Source: an uncultured Dorea sp. (GTDB lineage: Bacteria > Bacillota > Clostridia > Lachnospirales > Lachnospiraceae). Taken from it: DNA of 43,848 nt. The notes under the pieces were generated by a model. The model was not told where the DNA came from. It worked only from the letters and a program-made list of their open reading frames with translations, and did not search any database. The DNA is taken from the NCBI GenBank assembly GCA_947388185.1, contig CANDQP010000012.1:1-43848 (forward strand), in the 5' to 3' direction. Position 1 is the first letter of the stretch. Every line of letters starts with the position of its first letter. Positions 25,053-33,391 of this stretch are shown here, in pieces. Made by a program: the position numbers and the translations under genes.

Positions 25053-26027
25053 ATGAGTAACGATACGAGAAAGGATATCCAAAAAACGGAGCTGCTTGTG
25101 CAGGTGGCTCGGTTGTATTATGAACATAATTTTAGCCAGAATGATATTGCAAAAAAGGTTAGTTTATCGCGTCCATATATTTCCAAATTATTAAATGAAG
25201 CGAAAAGAATGGGAATTGTCAAGATTGAGATACAGGATCCGATTATGACAGAGAGCCGGGTAGAAAAGCAGATCAGGAAATATTTTGGACTGAATAAAGT
25301 AATTGTTGTGCCCAAAGTAGATGATGTGAGTCCGCTGCAGCAGGTAGGAGAAGCAGCAGCGCGGTATTTGGATTCAATTATTAAAAGCGGAGATGTCATT
25401 GGTTTTTCATGGGGAGAAACAGTGTATGAATGTGCAAAAGCACTGCGGAAGAGAGAAGATTTGAAGAATATCGTAGCAGTGCAGATGTGCGGAGGAATCA
25501 GTAATATAAAGCGTAATGTATATGTAGCGGAGATATCAAAAGAGTTTGTAGTAATGTTGAACAGTGCCAGTTATATTTTGCCGTTTCCAGCGATTGTTGA
25601 TAATGAACAAGTGAAAAGTGTGATTGAAAAAGAGCATACGATGCAAGAGGTATTAAAATACGCAGAGCAGGTCAATATTGCAATCGTAACGATGGGGAAA
25701 TTTGGAGGACAGTGCGCTTTAGCGCGTGCAGGCTATCTGAAGGCGGAAGAGATGGAGCAGTTATCTCAGAGAGGGGCAGTAGGTGATGTATGTACCCATA
25801 TCATCAATTCAGAGGGAGAGATCTGTGATGCTCACTTGGATTCCAGAACGGTTGCAGTGCCGTATGACAGGATAAAAGAAGTGGAGACCCGGATCGGGAT
25901 TGCGGTTGGTGAGAGTAAGGTAGAGAGTATTTTAGGTGCTTTAAAGGGCGGAGCTGTTAATGTCTTTGTGACAAATGAAGTCACAGCGGAGGCTATAAAA
26001 GAAGTTTGCCCGGCTATATTTGAATAA
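25053..26027 (+). CDS. SorC-family sugar-binding transcriptional regulator
   Basis: A 324-residue regulator. The N-terminal helix-turn-helix (about 27-50, FSQNDIAKKVSLSRPYISKLLNEA) precedes a SorC/DeoR-type sugar-phosphate-binding domain with the GFSWGETVYECAKAL motif, MCGG and a C-terminal GGAVNVFVTNEVTAEAI. Family members (SorC, DeoR of Bacillus, CggR) respond to phosphorylated sugars. It lies centrally among two Rbs-type operons and the microcompartment operon, which share palindromic promoter elements, so it probably controls all three and perhaps itself. Deoxyribose-5-phosphate is the effector of Bacillus DeoR, a notable parallel with the DERA gene downstream. Confidence 0.92.
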   Translation: MSNDTRKDIQKTELLVQVARLYYEHNFSQNDIAKKVSLSRPYISKLLNEAKRMGIVKIEIQDPIMTESRVEKQIRKYFGLNKVIVVPKVDDVSPLQQVGEAAARYLDSIIKSGDVIGFSWGETVYECAKALRKREDLKNIVAVQMCGGISNIKRNVYVAEISKEFVVMLNSASYILPFPAIVDNEQVKSVIEKEHTMQEVLKYAEQVNIAIVTMGKFGGQCALARAGYLKAEEMEQLSQRGAVGDVCTHIINSEGEICDAHLDSRTVAVPYDRIKEVETRIGIAVGESKVESILGALKGGAVNVFVTNEVTAEAIKEVCPAIFE

Positions 26028-26065
26028 GAAAAATAGTGAGATTAAGATCAAACAGGATAGGAAAG

Positions 26066-26097
26066 AAGTGCAGGTTGTGTAAACTTGCACTTTTTTT
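26066..26097 (+). terminator. Terminator of the SorC-family gene
   Basis: AAGTGCA-GGTT and AAAC-TTGCACTT (26066-26090) form a stem with a GTGT loop, followed directly by seven T residues. Confidence 0.85.
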
Positions 26098-26163
26098 GTT
26101 GTACCGGTCAGTAATTTTGCCAGATATTTACAGGGGTATATGTGTAGAAAATGAGTTGATAAT

Positions 26164-26235
26164 ATGATAGCATTTGAACTAAATGCGTAAAAATGAGTTG
26201 AGAGGAAGGGAAAAGTTGTTTCAAGAGTGTATACA
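26164..26235 (+). pseudogene. Deletion relic of a second copy of the zinc dehydrogenase gene
   Basis: An ATG at 26164 opens a reading frame MIAFELNA then a stop, identical over eight residues to the start of the dehydrogenase at 18473. The DNA differs only at three synonymous positions within those codons. About 27 bases further on, 26218-26234 (GTTTCAAGAGTGTATAC) matches a segment near the 3' end of that gene (KYVSRVYA region, around 19424-19440) with one mismatch. This is the signature of a paralogous gene reduced by an internal deletion of roughly 0.9 kb. It implies an ancestral dehydrogenase-RbsB-type arrangement here too. Confidence 0.7.
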
Positions 26236-26286
26236 ATAGGTAAAATATATAAAAATAGTAAAAAAAAAGTAAATTATTTGTTTGTG

Positions 26287-26315
26287 TTGACAAAAAGCTC
26301 CAAGTATGATAATAT
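26287..26315 (+). promoter_or_regulatory. Promoter of the second Rbs-type operon
   Basis: TTGACA (26287-26292), 17 bases and TAATAT (26310-26315), about 107 bases before the start codon at 26423. Same -10 hexamer as the microcompartment promoter. Confidence 0.8.
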
Positions 26316-26340
26316 TTGATTACAAAAGTTATTCATATAT

Positions 26341-26371
26341 GAACAAATGTTACTAATGTAAAAAAAGTAAC
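26341..26371. promoter_or_regulatory. Diverged SorC-type operator candidate
   Basis: GAACAAATGTTACTAATGTA aligns with the left arm and centre of the 18394 palindrome (shared GAACA and TACTAAT-TA). The right arm is degenerate (GTAAC). It is further from the -10 box than at the other two promoters, so assignment is tentative. Confidence 0.4.
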
Positions 26372-26422
26372 AAGAGAAGGAACAAATGCATGCATTACCA
26401 ACTAAATAAGGAGGAGCAAAGA

Positions 26423-27538
26423 ATGAAAAAAATGAGAAAGCTTTTGAGTGCTATATTAGTAGTTGTGATGTTGGGTGTATTAGCGGCAGGGTGTTCGGGT
26501 AAATCCGACTCAGCGGGGAATTCAGGAAATGATGGCTCTGGGGACACCAAGAAGGAAGAAGAGGGTAAAACTTTTAAAGTAGGATATGCGAATAAAACAT
26601 TGAATAATCCTTATTTTGTTGCTTTAGATGCTGCATTGAAAGAAGAAGTAGAAGCACTGGGATGGAAATATGCGAGTTTAGATGCTGATGAAGACATCAA
26701 TAAAGAGATGGAGAACATGGAGACATTTGTCAGCCAGGGTTATGATCTGATTATTATCAATCCGATTGATTCGGAAGCATGTCTCCAGTCTATAGCTAAT
26801 GCGGCGGAAGCAGGGATCCCGGTTATTGCAGTGGATAATGCGCCGGATTCTTCAGCTGAATGTATAACAATCGTGTGTTCGGATAATGAGAGGAACGGAC
26901 GGGCTGTCGGATTATACACAGCGGAAACTTTTGGTGACAAACCGATTGTATCTGTTCTTCTGTCTGGTGTAAAAGGTGCGGTAGTTTCTCAGGAAAGACG
27001 AACAGGTCTGATGTGCGGAATTATTGAGCAAAGAACAGGATGTTCTGAAGATGAGGCTTGGGAACAGGCAAGAGAGATGGAGCAGACTTTGATCGATAAA
27101 GGAAAAGCGTATCATGAAGAAGCAGATTTTGCGATCAATGGGCAGGGCTGGGGTAATTGGACTGCTGATGAAGGCCTTCCGGCAATGGAAGATTTATTGG
27201 TTGCAAACAAGGATATCAATTTAGTTCTTGGTGAGAACGATAATATGCTTCTTGGAGCAATGACAGCAATTGAGAATGCAAATATGTCTGGTATTAAGCT
27301 GGCAGCCGCAGCGGATGGGCAGAAAGAGGCGCTGAAGTTGATTGCAGATGGTACAGATTACATGGCTACAGGGGACAATAGTCCGGCAACTGTATCAAAG
27401 ATGACGTTAGAGATCGCAGTTGATGTTCTGGAGAATGGGAAGACTGCTGACGATTATGAAGATGTTACTCGTACACCGGCATTATGTTATACAGTAGAAA
27501 ATGCGGCAGAATATTATAATCCGGATAATGCATTCTAA
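26423..27538 (+). CDS. Rbs-type sugar-binding lipoprotein, second system
   Basis: A 371-residue lipoprotein with signal peptide and lipobox LAAGC (Cys near residue 24), a Gly/Ser/Asp linker and a type 1 periplasmic-binding domain (NKTLNNPYFVALDAALKEE, DLIIINPIDSEACLQSIANAAEAGIPVIAVDN). It would bind a monosaccharide or polyol for the RbsA/RbsC-like proteins encoded next. The start at 26423 has AAGGAGGAG upstream; an in-frame start at 26390 lacks one. Gene order (binding protein first) differs from the 18-23 kb system (binding protein last), so the two are not a simple recent duplication. Confidence 0.93.
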   Translation: MKKMRKLLSAILVVVMLGVLAAGCSGKSDSAGNSGNDGSGDTKKEEEGKTFKVGYANKTLNNPYFVALDAALKEEVEALGWKYASLDADEDINKEMENMETFVSQGYDLIIINPIDSEACLQSIANAAEAGIPVIAVDNAPDSSAECITIVCSDNERNGRAVGLYTAETFGDKPIVSVLLSGVKGAVVSQERRTGLMCGIIEQRTGCSEDEAWEQAREMEQTLIDKGKAYHEEADFAINGQGWGNWTADEGLPAMEDLLVANKDINLVLGENDNMLLGAMTAIENANMSGIKLAAAADGQKEALKLIADGTDYMATGDNSPATVSKMTLEIAVDVLENGKTADDYEDVTRTPALCYTVENAAEYYNPDNAF

Positions 27539-27574
27539 ATTCTGACAGCGGAATTAGAAAAATAAATGTTTTAG

Positions 27575-27605
27575 AAGGGGATGTTTCTATATTAAACATC
27601 CCCTT
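27575..27605 (+). other. Strong intra-operon hairpin after the binding-protein gene
   Basis: AAGGGGATGTTT (27575-27586) and AAACATCCCCTT (27594-27605) form a perfect 12-bp stem with a 7-base loop. An A-run, not a T-run, follows, so it more likely stabilises the abundant binding-protein transcript or limits downstream expression than fully terminates. Confidence 0.75.
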
Positions 27606-27640
27606 TAAAAAAACATGAAAGTATATAAGGAGTTGGAACC

Positions 27641-29149
27641 ATGGCGAATGAGTATAGAGTAGAAATGAAGAATATTGTCAAAAGGTTTGGCGGAGTTCTG
27701 GCTTTGAATGATGTGTCGTTAAGAGTTAGACCGGGTGAGGTTCATGCGCTTGTGGGGGAAAATGGTGCGGGGAAATCTACCCTTATGAAGATATTATCCG
27801 GAGCTTTTCCGCGGGATGAAGGAACGATCTTCATAGATGGTAAGGAGGAAAAAATATCGTCGCCCAGAGAAGCAAAAGACTTAGGAGTGGCAACGATCTA
27901 TCAGGAATTCATGCTTGCACCGCATCTTACCGTTGCAGAAAATATTTTTATTGACAGACTTTCCGATAAAAACAGGTTTATCAATTGGAAGGATTTGAAC
28001 CGTAAAGCAGAAGAAATCCTAAAACAGTTGGGATTCGAAGAGATTAATGCAAGGGCGACTGTAGAAAGCTTGTCGGTAGCGTATCAGCAGGTTGTAGAGA
28101 TCTGTAAGAATCTGACCCGCAATGCGAGAATATTAGTATTGGATGAACCTACGGCAGTATTGACATTTTCTGAGATAGAGAAACTGTTTTTGTTAATAGA
28201 AAAGCTGAAAAAAGATGGTGTAAGTATTATCTATATTTCGCATCGACTGGAAGAGATCTTTCAGATCTGCGACCGCATTACTGTACTGAAGGACGGCACA
28301 TTTGTGAAAGAAGTAGGTACGGAAGAGATGGATAAGAATCAGCTGGTAAACCTGATGGTGGGGCGTGATATGTCTACACTTTTTCCGCCTAGAGAAGCAA
28401 AGATAGGGGAAACGGTACTGGAGGTTAAGAATTTAAACCGGGGAAAACAGGTCCAAAATGTTTCTTTTGCTGTACGGGCCGGAGAAGTGCTTGGAATCAG
28501 CGGACTGGTAGGAGCCGGCAGAACAGAGACTATGCGTCTTATTTTCGGGGCAGACAGGAAAGAATCCGGTGAGATCGTATTTATGGGAGAAAGCGTTAAT
28601 TTCAAATCACCGAAGCAAGCTGTACGGCGAGGGCTTGGGTTGCTGCCGGAAGACAGGAAGCAGCAGGGAGTATTATTAGAGCAAAGTATCCGTATAAATA
28701 CCACGTTGTCTTCTTTAAAAAAGATCATCAGGTTATTAGGCGTGATCAGTGAGAAAAAAGACAAGGAACTTACAAAGGACGTACTAGAGCAGCTGGCTAC
28801 AAAATATAATTCGATGGAAGACCATACATCCAGCTTATCAGGCGGAAATCAGCAGAAGGTGGCGCTTGCTAAGTGGCTTGTGGCAGACTGTAAATGCATT
28901 ATTCTGGATGAACCGACCAGAGGAGTGGATGTCGGGGCAAAAGTAGAGATATATAAGAATATTAATGATCTGGCTGAGCAAGGGGTTGCAATTGTAATGA
29001 TTTCTTCAGAGATGACGGAAATTATCGGAATGTGCGACAGAGCTTTGATCATGAGGCAGGGAAAGATTGTCGGAGAATTGGATAAGTCAGAATTGGGAGA
29101 AGATAAATTAATCAGATATTCGATGGGAGTTAATGTTCATGAAGAGTAG
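27641..29149 (+). CDS. Rbs-type sugar ABC transporter ATP-binding protein, second system
   Basis: A 502-residue tandem ATPase. The first domain has Walker A GENGAGKS (39-46) and Walker B ILVLDEPTA, with a divergent SLSVAYQQVVEI in place of the LSGG signature. The second has a degenerate P-loop GLVGAGRTET and intact SLSGGNQQKVALAK plus CIILDEPTRGVDVG. Same functional class as the protein at 19554 (RbsA/MglA). It has AAGGAG upstream of the ATG. It powers the importer formed with the preceding lipoprotein and the next permease. Confidence 0.93.
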   Translation: MANEYRVEMKNIVKRFGGVLALNDVSLRVRPGEVHALVGENGAGKSTLMKILSGAFPRDEGTIFIDGKEEKISSPREAKDLGVATIYQEFMLAPHLTVAENIFIDRLSDKNRFINWKDLNRKAEEILKQLGFEEINARATVESLSVAYQQVVEICKNLTRNARILVLDEPTAVLTFSEIEKLFLLIEKLKKDGVSIIYISHRLEEIFQICDRITVLKDGTFVKEVGTEEMDKNQLVNLMVGRDMSTLFPPREAKIGETVLEVKNLNRGKQVQNVSFAVRAGEVLGISGLVGAGRTETMRLIFGADRKESGEIVFMGESVNFKSPKQAVRRGLGLLPEDRKQQGVLLEQSIRINTTLSSLKKIIRLLGVISEKKDKELTKDVLEQLATKYNSMEDHTSSLSGGNQQKVALAKWLVADCKCIILDEPTRGVDVGAKVEIYKNINDLAEQGVAIVMISSEMTEIIGMCDRALIMRQGKIVGELDKSELGEDKLIRYSMGVNVHEE

Positions 29150-30101
29150 TAAGAATAAAATCGGAAAAATTTTAATTGATAATAATACATACATAATGCT
29201 GTTATTGCTGCTGATCATCTGTGCGATCATATCTCCGGACTTTTTTACGGTACAGAATATTACTAACTTGTTAAGGCAGTATTCAGGAACCATTATTGTG
29301 TGTATGGGTATGCTGTATGTTATTTTAACAGGCGGAATTGATCTGTCTGTCGGCTCTATCCTGGCGCTTGGAAGTGTAATGGTTGCTTATGCATTGACAA
29401 CGAAAGAACTGGGAATGATAGGCGCAATATTGCTGCCTCTTGTATGCGGGTTGATCTGCGGTGCTGTTACAGGGTTTTTTGTGGCATTCACAAATATGGC
29501 TCCATTCGTGGCTTCGTTGGCAATGATGACGATTGCAAGAGGAGTAGCATATGTTGTTTCAAATGGACAGCCGGTACAGACACCGGCGAATACGATCGGC
29601 AGACTCGGAGTCGCCAAGCTTGGAGGAGTCCTTCCATGGCTCGCGATCCTTGCATTGGTCGTAGTAGTCATATTTTTCTTTATCCTTAGATATACAGCTT
29701 TTGGAAGAATCGTAATCGCGATCGGAAGTAATGAGACATCTGTCAGGCTGGCAGGAATCCCGACCAAATATTACAAATTATCTGTCTATGCAATATCTGG
29801 TCTATGTTCAGGGCTTGCAGGAATAATTGCTTCATCCAGAACGGCGATTGGAACCCCGATCATCGGGGAGGGGTTGGAATTAGATGCAATCGCGGCATGT
29901 GTGATCGGAGGCGCCAGCTTGAATGGCGGGCGAGGTTCCGTTCTAAAAACTGTGGTCGGTGTTTTTGTATTAGCATTTATCAGCAACATTATGAACCTGT
30001 TGGCTGTTCCGGCATATCCGCAGGATATTATCAAGGGAGTTATTATTGTACTGTCTGTATTGCTTCAGGAATTTACAACAAGAAAGAGTGAAACTATATA
30101 A
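29139..30101 (+). CDS. Rbs-type sugar ABC transporter permease, second system
   Basis: A 320-residue BPD_transp_2 (RbsC-like) permease with about ten helices and the family landmarks GGIDLSVGSILALG, GRIVIAIGSNETSVRLAGI and GLELDAIAACVIGGASLNGGRGS. The start at 29139 is favoured by GGGAG at 29125-29129; an ATG two codons earlier is too close. It overlaps the ATPase stop by 11 bases, the same coupling seen in the first system. Confidence 0.93.
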   Translation: MKSSKNKIGKILIDNNTYIMLLLLLIICAIISPDFFTVQNITNLLRQYSGTIIVCMGMLYVILTGGIDLSVGSILALGSVMVAYALTTKELGMIGAILLPLVCGLICGAVTGFFVAFTNMAPFVASLAMMTIARGVAYVVSNGQPVQTPANTIGRLGVAKLGGVLPWLAILALVVVVIFFFILRYTAFGRIVIAIGSNETSVRLAGIPTKYYKLSVYAISGLCSGLAGIIASSRTAIGTPIIGEGLELDAIAACVIGGASLNGGRGSVLKTVVGVFVLAFISNIMNLLAVPAYPQDIIKGVIIVLSVLLQEFTTRKSETI

Positions 30102-30127
30102 TCAAGTCAGTGAATGGAGGTATGGAA

Positions 30128-31207
30128 ATGGCGAAAACAGTAAAGACGATGAAAGCGCTGGTGGTTTACGAGAAAGGAAAATATGTGCTCGAAGAAGCGT
30201 ATCCAGTGCCGGACTTAAAAGAAGGGGAAGTGCTGATTCGGGTAGAAGCGTGCGGGGTATGTGCAAGTGACATTAAGAATTGGCACGGTGCAGAAGGATA
30301 TTGGGGAGATGGAACCACAGAGCCTTGGGTAAAGACACCATTTATTCCCGGTCATGAGTTTATAGGGGAGGTTGTTGAATTAAGCGACAATTATCAGGGG
30401 ACTGTCAAGGTCGGAGACAGGGTTACAGGAGAGCAGATCGTTCCGTGCGGAGAGTGTATGTTCTGCCAGACAGGTAAATACTGGATGTGCGATAAAGCAG
30501 ACATATTCGGTTTCCGTGAACATGTAAACGGTGCAATGGCAGAATATATGGTTTTGCCGGCAAAGACAAGAATTTATCAGATTCCTAAAGAGTTGGAATT
30601 AGAGAAAGCTATTTTGATCGAGCCGTATAGTTGTGCGAAACACGCGATCGACAGAGCGCAGATTACGAATACGGATGTTGTAGTGATCTCTGGAGTAGGT
30701 ACGCTTGGACTTGCTATGGTAAACTATGCACGGCTGCGGAATCCCAAGACGCTGGTTGCAGTTGATATGATCGACAGCAGGTTAGAGATTGCGAAGAAAT
30801 TTGGTGCGGACATAATCCTGAATCCATCGAAATGCAATATCGAAGATGAAGTGAAAAAGCTTACAAAAGGCTATGGCTGCGATATCTATGTGGAAGCGAC
30901 AGGCCATCCGTCCAGTGTTCAGCAAGGATTGGATTCTATCCGGAAATTAGGCAGATTCATTGAGTTCAGTGTATTTGGCCAGAAGGTATCTGTGGATTGG
31001 TCTGTAATTGGCGACGGAAAGGAGCTTGATCTTCTTGGCTCGCATTTGGGACCATACTGTTTTGATGTTGTGACCGATTGGATCGCGGATAATACAATAT
31101 ATACAGACGGAGTAGTGACACATTCCTTTGATCTTGACCACTGGAAGGATGCTTTTGAGCAGAATTCAAAAGGAGAAGGTTCTCTTAAGGTTATTATCAA
31201 GCCTTGA
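30128..31207 (+). CDS. Zinc-dependent polyol/sugar dehydrogenase, second type
   Basis: A 359-residue MDR-superfamily dehydrogenase. Catalytic zinc ligands lie in CGVCASD and GHE, the structural zinc motif in CGECMFCQTGKYWMC, and the NAD-binding turn in GVGTLG. The insertion NWHGAEGYWGDGTTEPWVKTP after the first zinc motif sets it apart from the other two dehydrogenases here. Expected reaction: oxidation of a polyol or sugar hydroxyl to a ketone. Start: ATG 30128, seven bases after GGAGG (30116-30120). It follows the permease by 26 bases and belongs to the same operon. Confidence 0.87.
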   Translation: MAKTVKTMKALVVYEKGKYVLEEAYPVPDLKEGEVLIRVEACGVCASDIKNWHGAEGYWGDGTTEPWVKTPFIPGHEFIGEVVELSDNYQGTVKVGDRVTGEQIVPCGECMFCQTGKYWMCDKADIFGFREHVNGAMAEYMVLPAKTRIYQIPKELELEKAILIEPYSCAKHAIDRAQITNTDVVVISGVGTLGLAMVNYARLRNPKTLVAVDMIDSRLEIAKKFGADIILNPSKCNIEDEVKKLTKGYGCDIYVEATGHPSSVQQGLDSIRKLGRFIEFSVFGQKVSVDWSVIGDGKELDLLGSHLGPYCFDVVTDWIADNTIYTDGVVTHSFDLDHWKDAFEQNSKGEGSLKVIIKP

Positions 31208-31227
31208 TGGATCGGGAGGGGATATTT

Positions 31228-31719
31228 ATGGAGATAAAAGTTAAGCATCTTACAAAAGAAGAATTTGCGGAATACGGGCAGTTTAACGATATGTTGGATA
31301 GTGGCAGGGCAGGTTTTGGGACCGAAGCATTTACATTTTATCGGGATTGTGTAAGATATGCAACCCAAGCTCCGGTATTGGGGATGTCGACACTTTCTGT
31401 CAAGAAAGATGAACGGTTTCAGTTACAGGCGTTAGAATATCATGATTATGCATCGGAAGTAATGATGCCAATGGATGATGATGCAGTTCTTTTCCTTGCG
31501 AAGGCGGGAAGTTCAGAGGAGCCGTCGGAAAATGAGGTGGAAGCATTCATTGTTCCGAAAAATGTGATTGTTCATCTTAATCCCGGAGTGTGGCACTATA
31601 TGCCGCTTCCATTACATAACAGCGAAGTAAATGTTCTGATCGTGTTGCCAGAACGGGTATATCACAATGATTTGTTTTCTGTTGATATGTCGGCTAAGGA
31701 GATATTTGTTACAATTTAG
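31228..31719 (+). CDS. AllA/ureidoglycolate-lyase-like cupin protein
   Basis: A 163-residue protein resembling the ureidoglycolate lyase (AllA) cupin family: an N-terminal VKHLTKEEFAEYGQF, a central FLAKAGSS, then VEAFIVPKNVIVHLNPGVWHYMPLPL and VLIVLPERVYHNDL. In AllA the lyase acts on ureidoglycolate, but no purine-degradation gene is nearby. Within a sugar operon it is more likely a sugar-acid or sugar lyase/isomerase of the same fold. Start at 31228 has GGGAGGG upstream (31214-31220); a TTG overlapping the dehydrogenase stop is less likely. Confidence 0.7.
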   Translation: MEIKVKHLTKEEFAEYGQFNDMLDSGRAGFGTEAFTFYRDCVRYATQAPVLGMSTLSVKKDERFQLQALEYHDYASEVMMPMDDDAVLFLAKAGSSEEPSENEVEAFIVPKNVIVHLNPGVWHYMPLPLHNSEVNVLIVLPERVYHNDLFSVDMSAKEIFVTI

Positions 31720-31727
31720 CAATGTAG

Positions 31728-31762
31728 GGGGCAGAATTACAGTCTGTCCCTTTTTTATTTTT
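31728..31762 (+). terminator. Attenuator-like terminator before the second FGGY kinase
   Basis: GGGGCAGA (31728-31735) pairs with TCTGTCCC (31743-31750), then TTTTTTATTTTT. It lies inside a same-strand gene run with no obvious promoter after it, so it probably reduces rather than stops kinase expression. Confidence 0.75.
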
Positions 31763-31776
31763 GGTAGGAGGCATGT

Positions 31777-33285
31777 ATGAAGAAATTGTTTGCGGGGATT
31801 GATACGGGAACTCAGGGAGTGCGGATAGGAATTGTGGATGAAGATGGAACGGTTCTTACTGTACATGAGAAAAAATGGGATACGGAATATCCCGCGCCGG
31901 GCTGGGCGGAACAGGATCCCAATGTGTGGTGGGAAAAAATTCTGGAAACATTCAGCGAATGCTGCGGTGATCTGAACGACAGACAGAGGAAGGCTTTGAC
32001 GGCCTGTGCGGTCTGTGCTACGTCTTCTACGGCTGTAGTGGTAGATAAAGACGGAACGCCGACGGGAAATGCAATGATGTGGATGGATATCCGAAGTAAG
32101 GATATAGCAGAGGAGATTAATCAGGGGAAACATGAGAGGCTGAAATATTGCGGAGAGGAGGTATCCGCTGAATGGCTGATACCCAAGGTCTTATGGATTA
32201 AGAGAGAACGCAGAGAGCTATATGATTCATGTTGGAAGATTATAGAGCAACTGGATTGGATTAATTATAAATTGTCGGGGAATCTGGCGGCATCCATATG
32301 CAATACGACGTGTAAGTGGAACTATGTTCTGGAGGAAGGCGGGTTTAGTAAAGGATATTTTGAAAAGATCGGTCTGGAAGATTATGAAGATAAGCTTATT
32401 ACCAATGTTATTAAAATCGGTCAGGAAGTTGGATGCATATCGGGGAAATTGGCCGAAAAATTCGGCATTAATCCTGAGATGAAAATTGTACAGGGATGTA
32501 TAGATGCACATATGGCAATGTTCGGTCTGAATGCTATCAGGGAAAAAAAGCTGGCAGTTACTATGGGAACGAGTTTTGTGCATTTGTGCCTGGTTAAAGA
32601 CAAACCGGATATCAAGGGCGTCTGGGGACCCTATGACAGCGCTATTATTGATAATATGTGGTTATTGGAAGGCGGGCAGATATCAGCATCAGGATTGGTT
32701 AATTGGTTCCGTAAAAATTTCCACATAGAGGGAACAAAAGATAATGTCTATGCAAAGCTGATGGAATGCGTAAAAGATACGGATATCGGAGCGGAGGGAT
32801 TGGTGGTGCTGGATTATTTTCAGGGGAACCGCACCCCGTATAAGGATTCCTATTCAAAGGGGGTCATCTATGGACTTACGATGAAGCATACATGGAAACA
32901 TATTTATAGAGCGATTCTGGAGTCAGTTGCATTTGGGACACATAACATTGTTAAGAACTTTGAGGAACAGGGATGCAGTATTGATGTGATCGTAGCATGC
33001 GGAGGAGTTACCAAAGACAGAGGGTGGCTTCAGATTATCTCTGATGTTACGGGGAAGCCGATTGTTGTTACAAAAGAAAGCCAGGCAGGAGTATTAGGAT
33101 GCTGTGTTGTGGCGGCAGCGGGAGGAAGACATTATGATACGTTTGAAGAGGCAGCAGATGTTATGGTAGTGGAGGATTCTACGATATTCCCTGATATGGA
33201 TGCGCACTGGCAATATGAGGAAATATTTAAAAAATATCTGGGATTATATAAAAATTTGAGAACAATGATGCGGGAAGATGGATAG
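31777..33285 (+). CDS. FGGY-family carbohydrate kinase, second type
   Basis: A 502-residue kinase with N-terminal AGIDTGTQGVRIGIVDEDG, WAEQDPNVWW typical of xylulo/ribulokinases, a catalytic Asp in QGCIDAHMAMFG and a C-terminal ACGGVTKDRGWLQIISDV. It would phosphorylate a ketose or polyol delivered by the second importer and oxidised by the upstream dehydrogenase. It is clearly diverged from the kinase at 23364. AGGAGG precedes the ATG. Substrate not assignable; the product would be the sugar phosphate that enters the microcompartment. Confidence 0.92.
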   Translation: MKKLFAGIDTGTQGVRIGIVDEDGTVLTVHEKKWDTEYPAPGWAEQDPNVWWEKILETFSECCGDLNDRQRKALTACAVCATSSTAVVVDKDGTPTGNAMMWMDIRSKDIAEEINQGKHERLKYCGEEVSAEWLIPKVLWIKRERRELYDSCWKIIEQLDWINYKLSGNLAASICNTTCKWNYVLEEGGFSKGYFEKIGLEDYEDKLITNVIKIGQEVGCISGKLAEKFGINPEMKIVQGCIDAHMAMFGLNAIREKKLAVTMGTSFVHLCLVKDKPDIKGVWGPYDSAIIDNMWLLEGGQISASGLVNWFRKNFHIEGTKDNVYAKLMECVKDTDIGAEGLVVLDYFQGNRTPYKDSYSKGVIYGLTMKHTWKHIYRAILESVAFGTHNIVKNFEEQGCSIDVIVACGGVTKDRGWLQIISDVTGKPIVVTKESQAGVLGCCVVAAAGGRHYDTFEEAADVMVVEDSTIFPDMDAHWQYEEIFKKYLGLYKNLRTMMREDG

Positions 33286-33304
33286 GATACATACAATTTC
33301 GGGA

Positions 33305-33333
33305 TTGACATTAGCATCAGGAAATGCTAATAT
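33305..33333 (+). promoter_or_regulatory. Promoter of the microcompartment operon
   Basis: TTGACA (33305-33310), 17 bases, TAATAT (33328-33333). The operator-like element begins seven bases later. No further clear promoter was seen before 43051, so this may drive the whole 33.4-43.0 kb operon. Confidence 0.8.
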
Positions 33334-33340
33334 CTATATA

Positions 33341-33374
33341 GGAACATAATTTACTATATATGTATCATAAGTTC
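33341..33374. promoter_or_regulatory. SorC-type operator at the microcompartment promoter
   Basis: From ATAGGAACATA through TACTA to GTTC-TAAA this element matches the 18394 palindrome at most positions when aligned without gaps, although its own dyad symmetry is less perfect. Its place immediately after the -10 box is conserved, pointing to repression by the same regulator. Confidence 0.65.
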
Positions 33375-33391
33375 ATAAAGGAGGCGATAAT

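Larger units (their letters stand above)
26028..26422. other. Intergenic region with terminator, gene relic, promoter and operator
   Basis: A 395-base AT-rich gap. In order: a terminator (26066-26097), a dehydrogenase gene relic (26164-26235), a promoter (26287-26315), a 12-bp palindrome TTCATATATGAA near 26331-26344, an operator-like element (26341-26371) and an AGGAGG ribosome site. No other reading frame is convincing. Confidence 0.65.

Noticed and set aside
31228..31719. Assignment as a functional ureidoglycolate lyase of purine catabolism
   Set aside because: Fold similarity is visible, but no allantoin or purine genes are nearby and the context is sugar catabolism.
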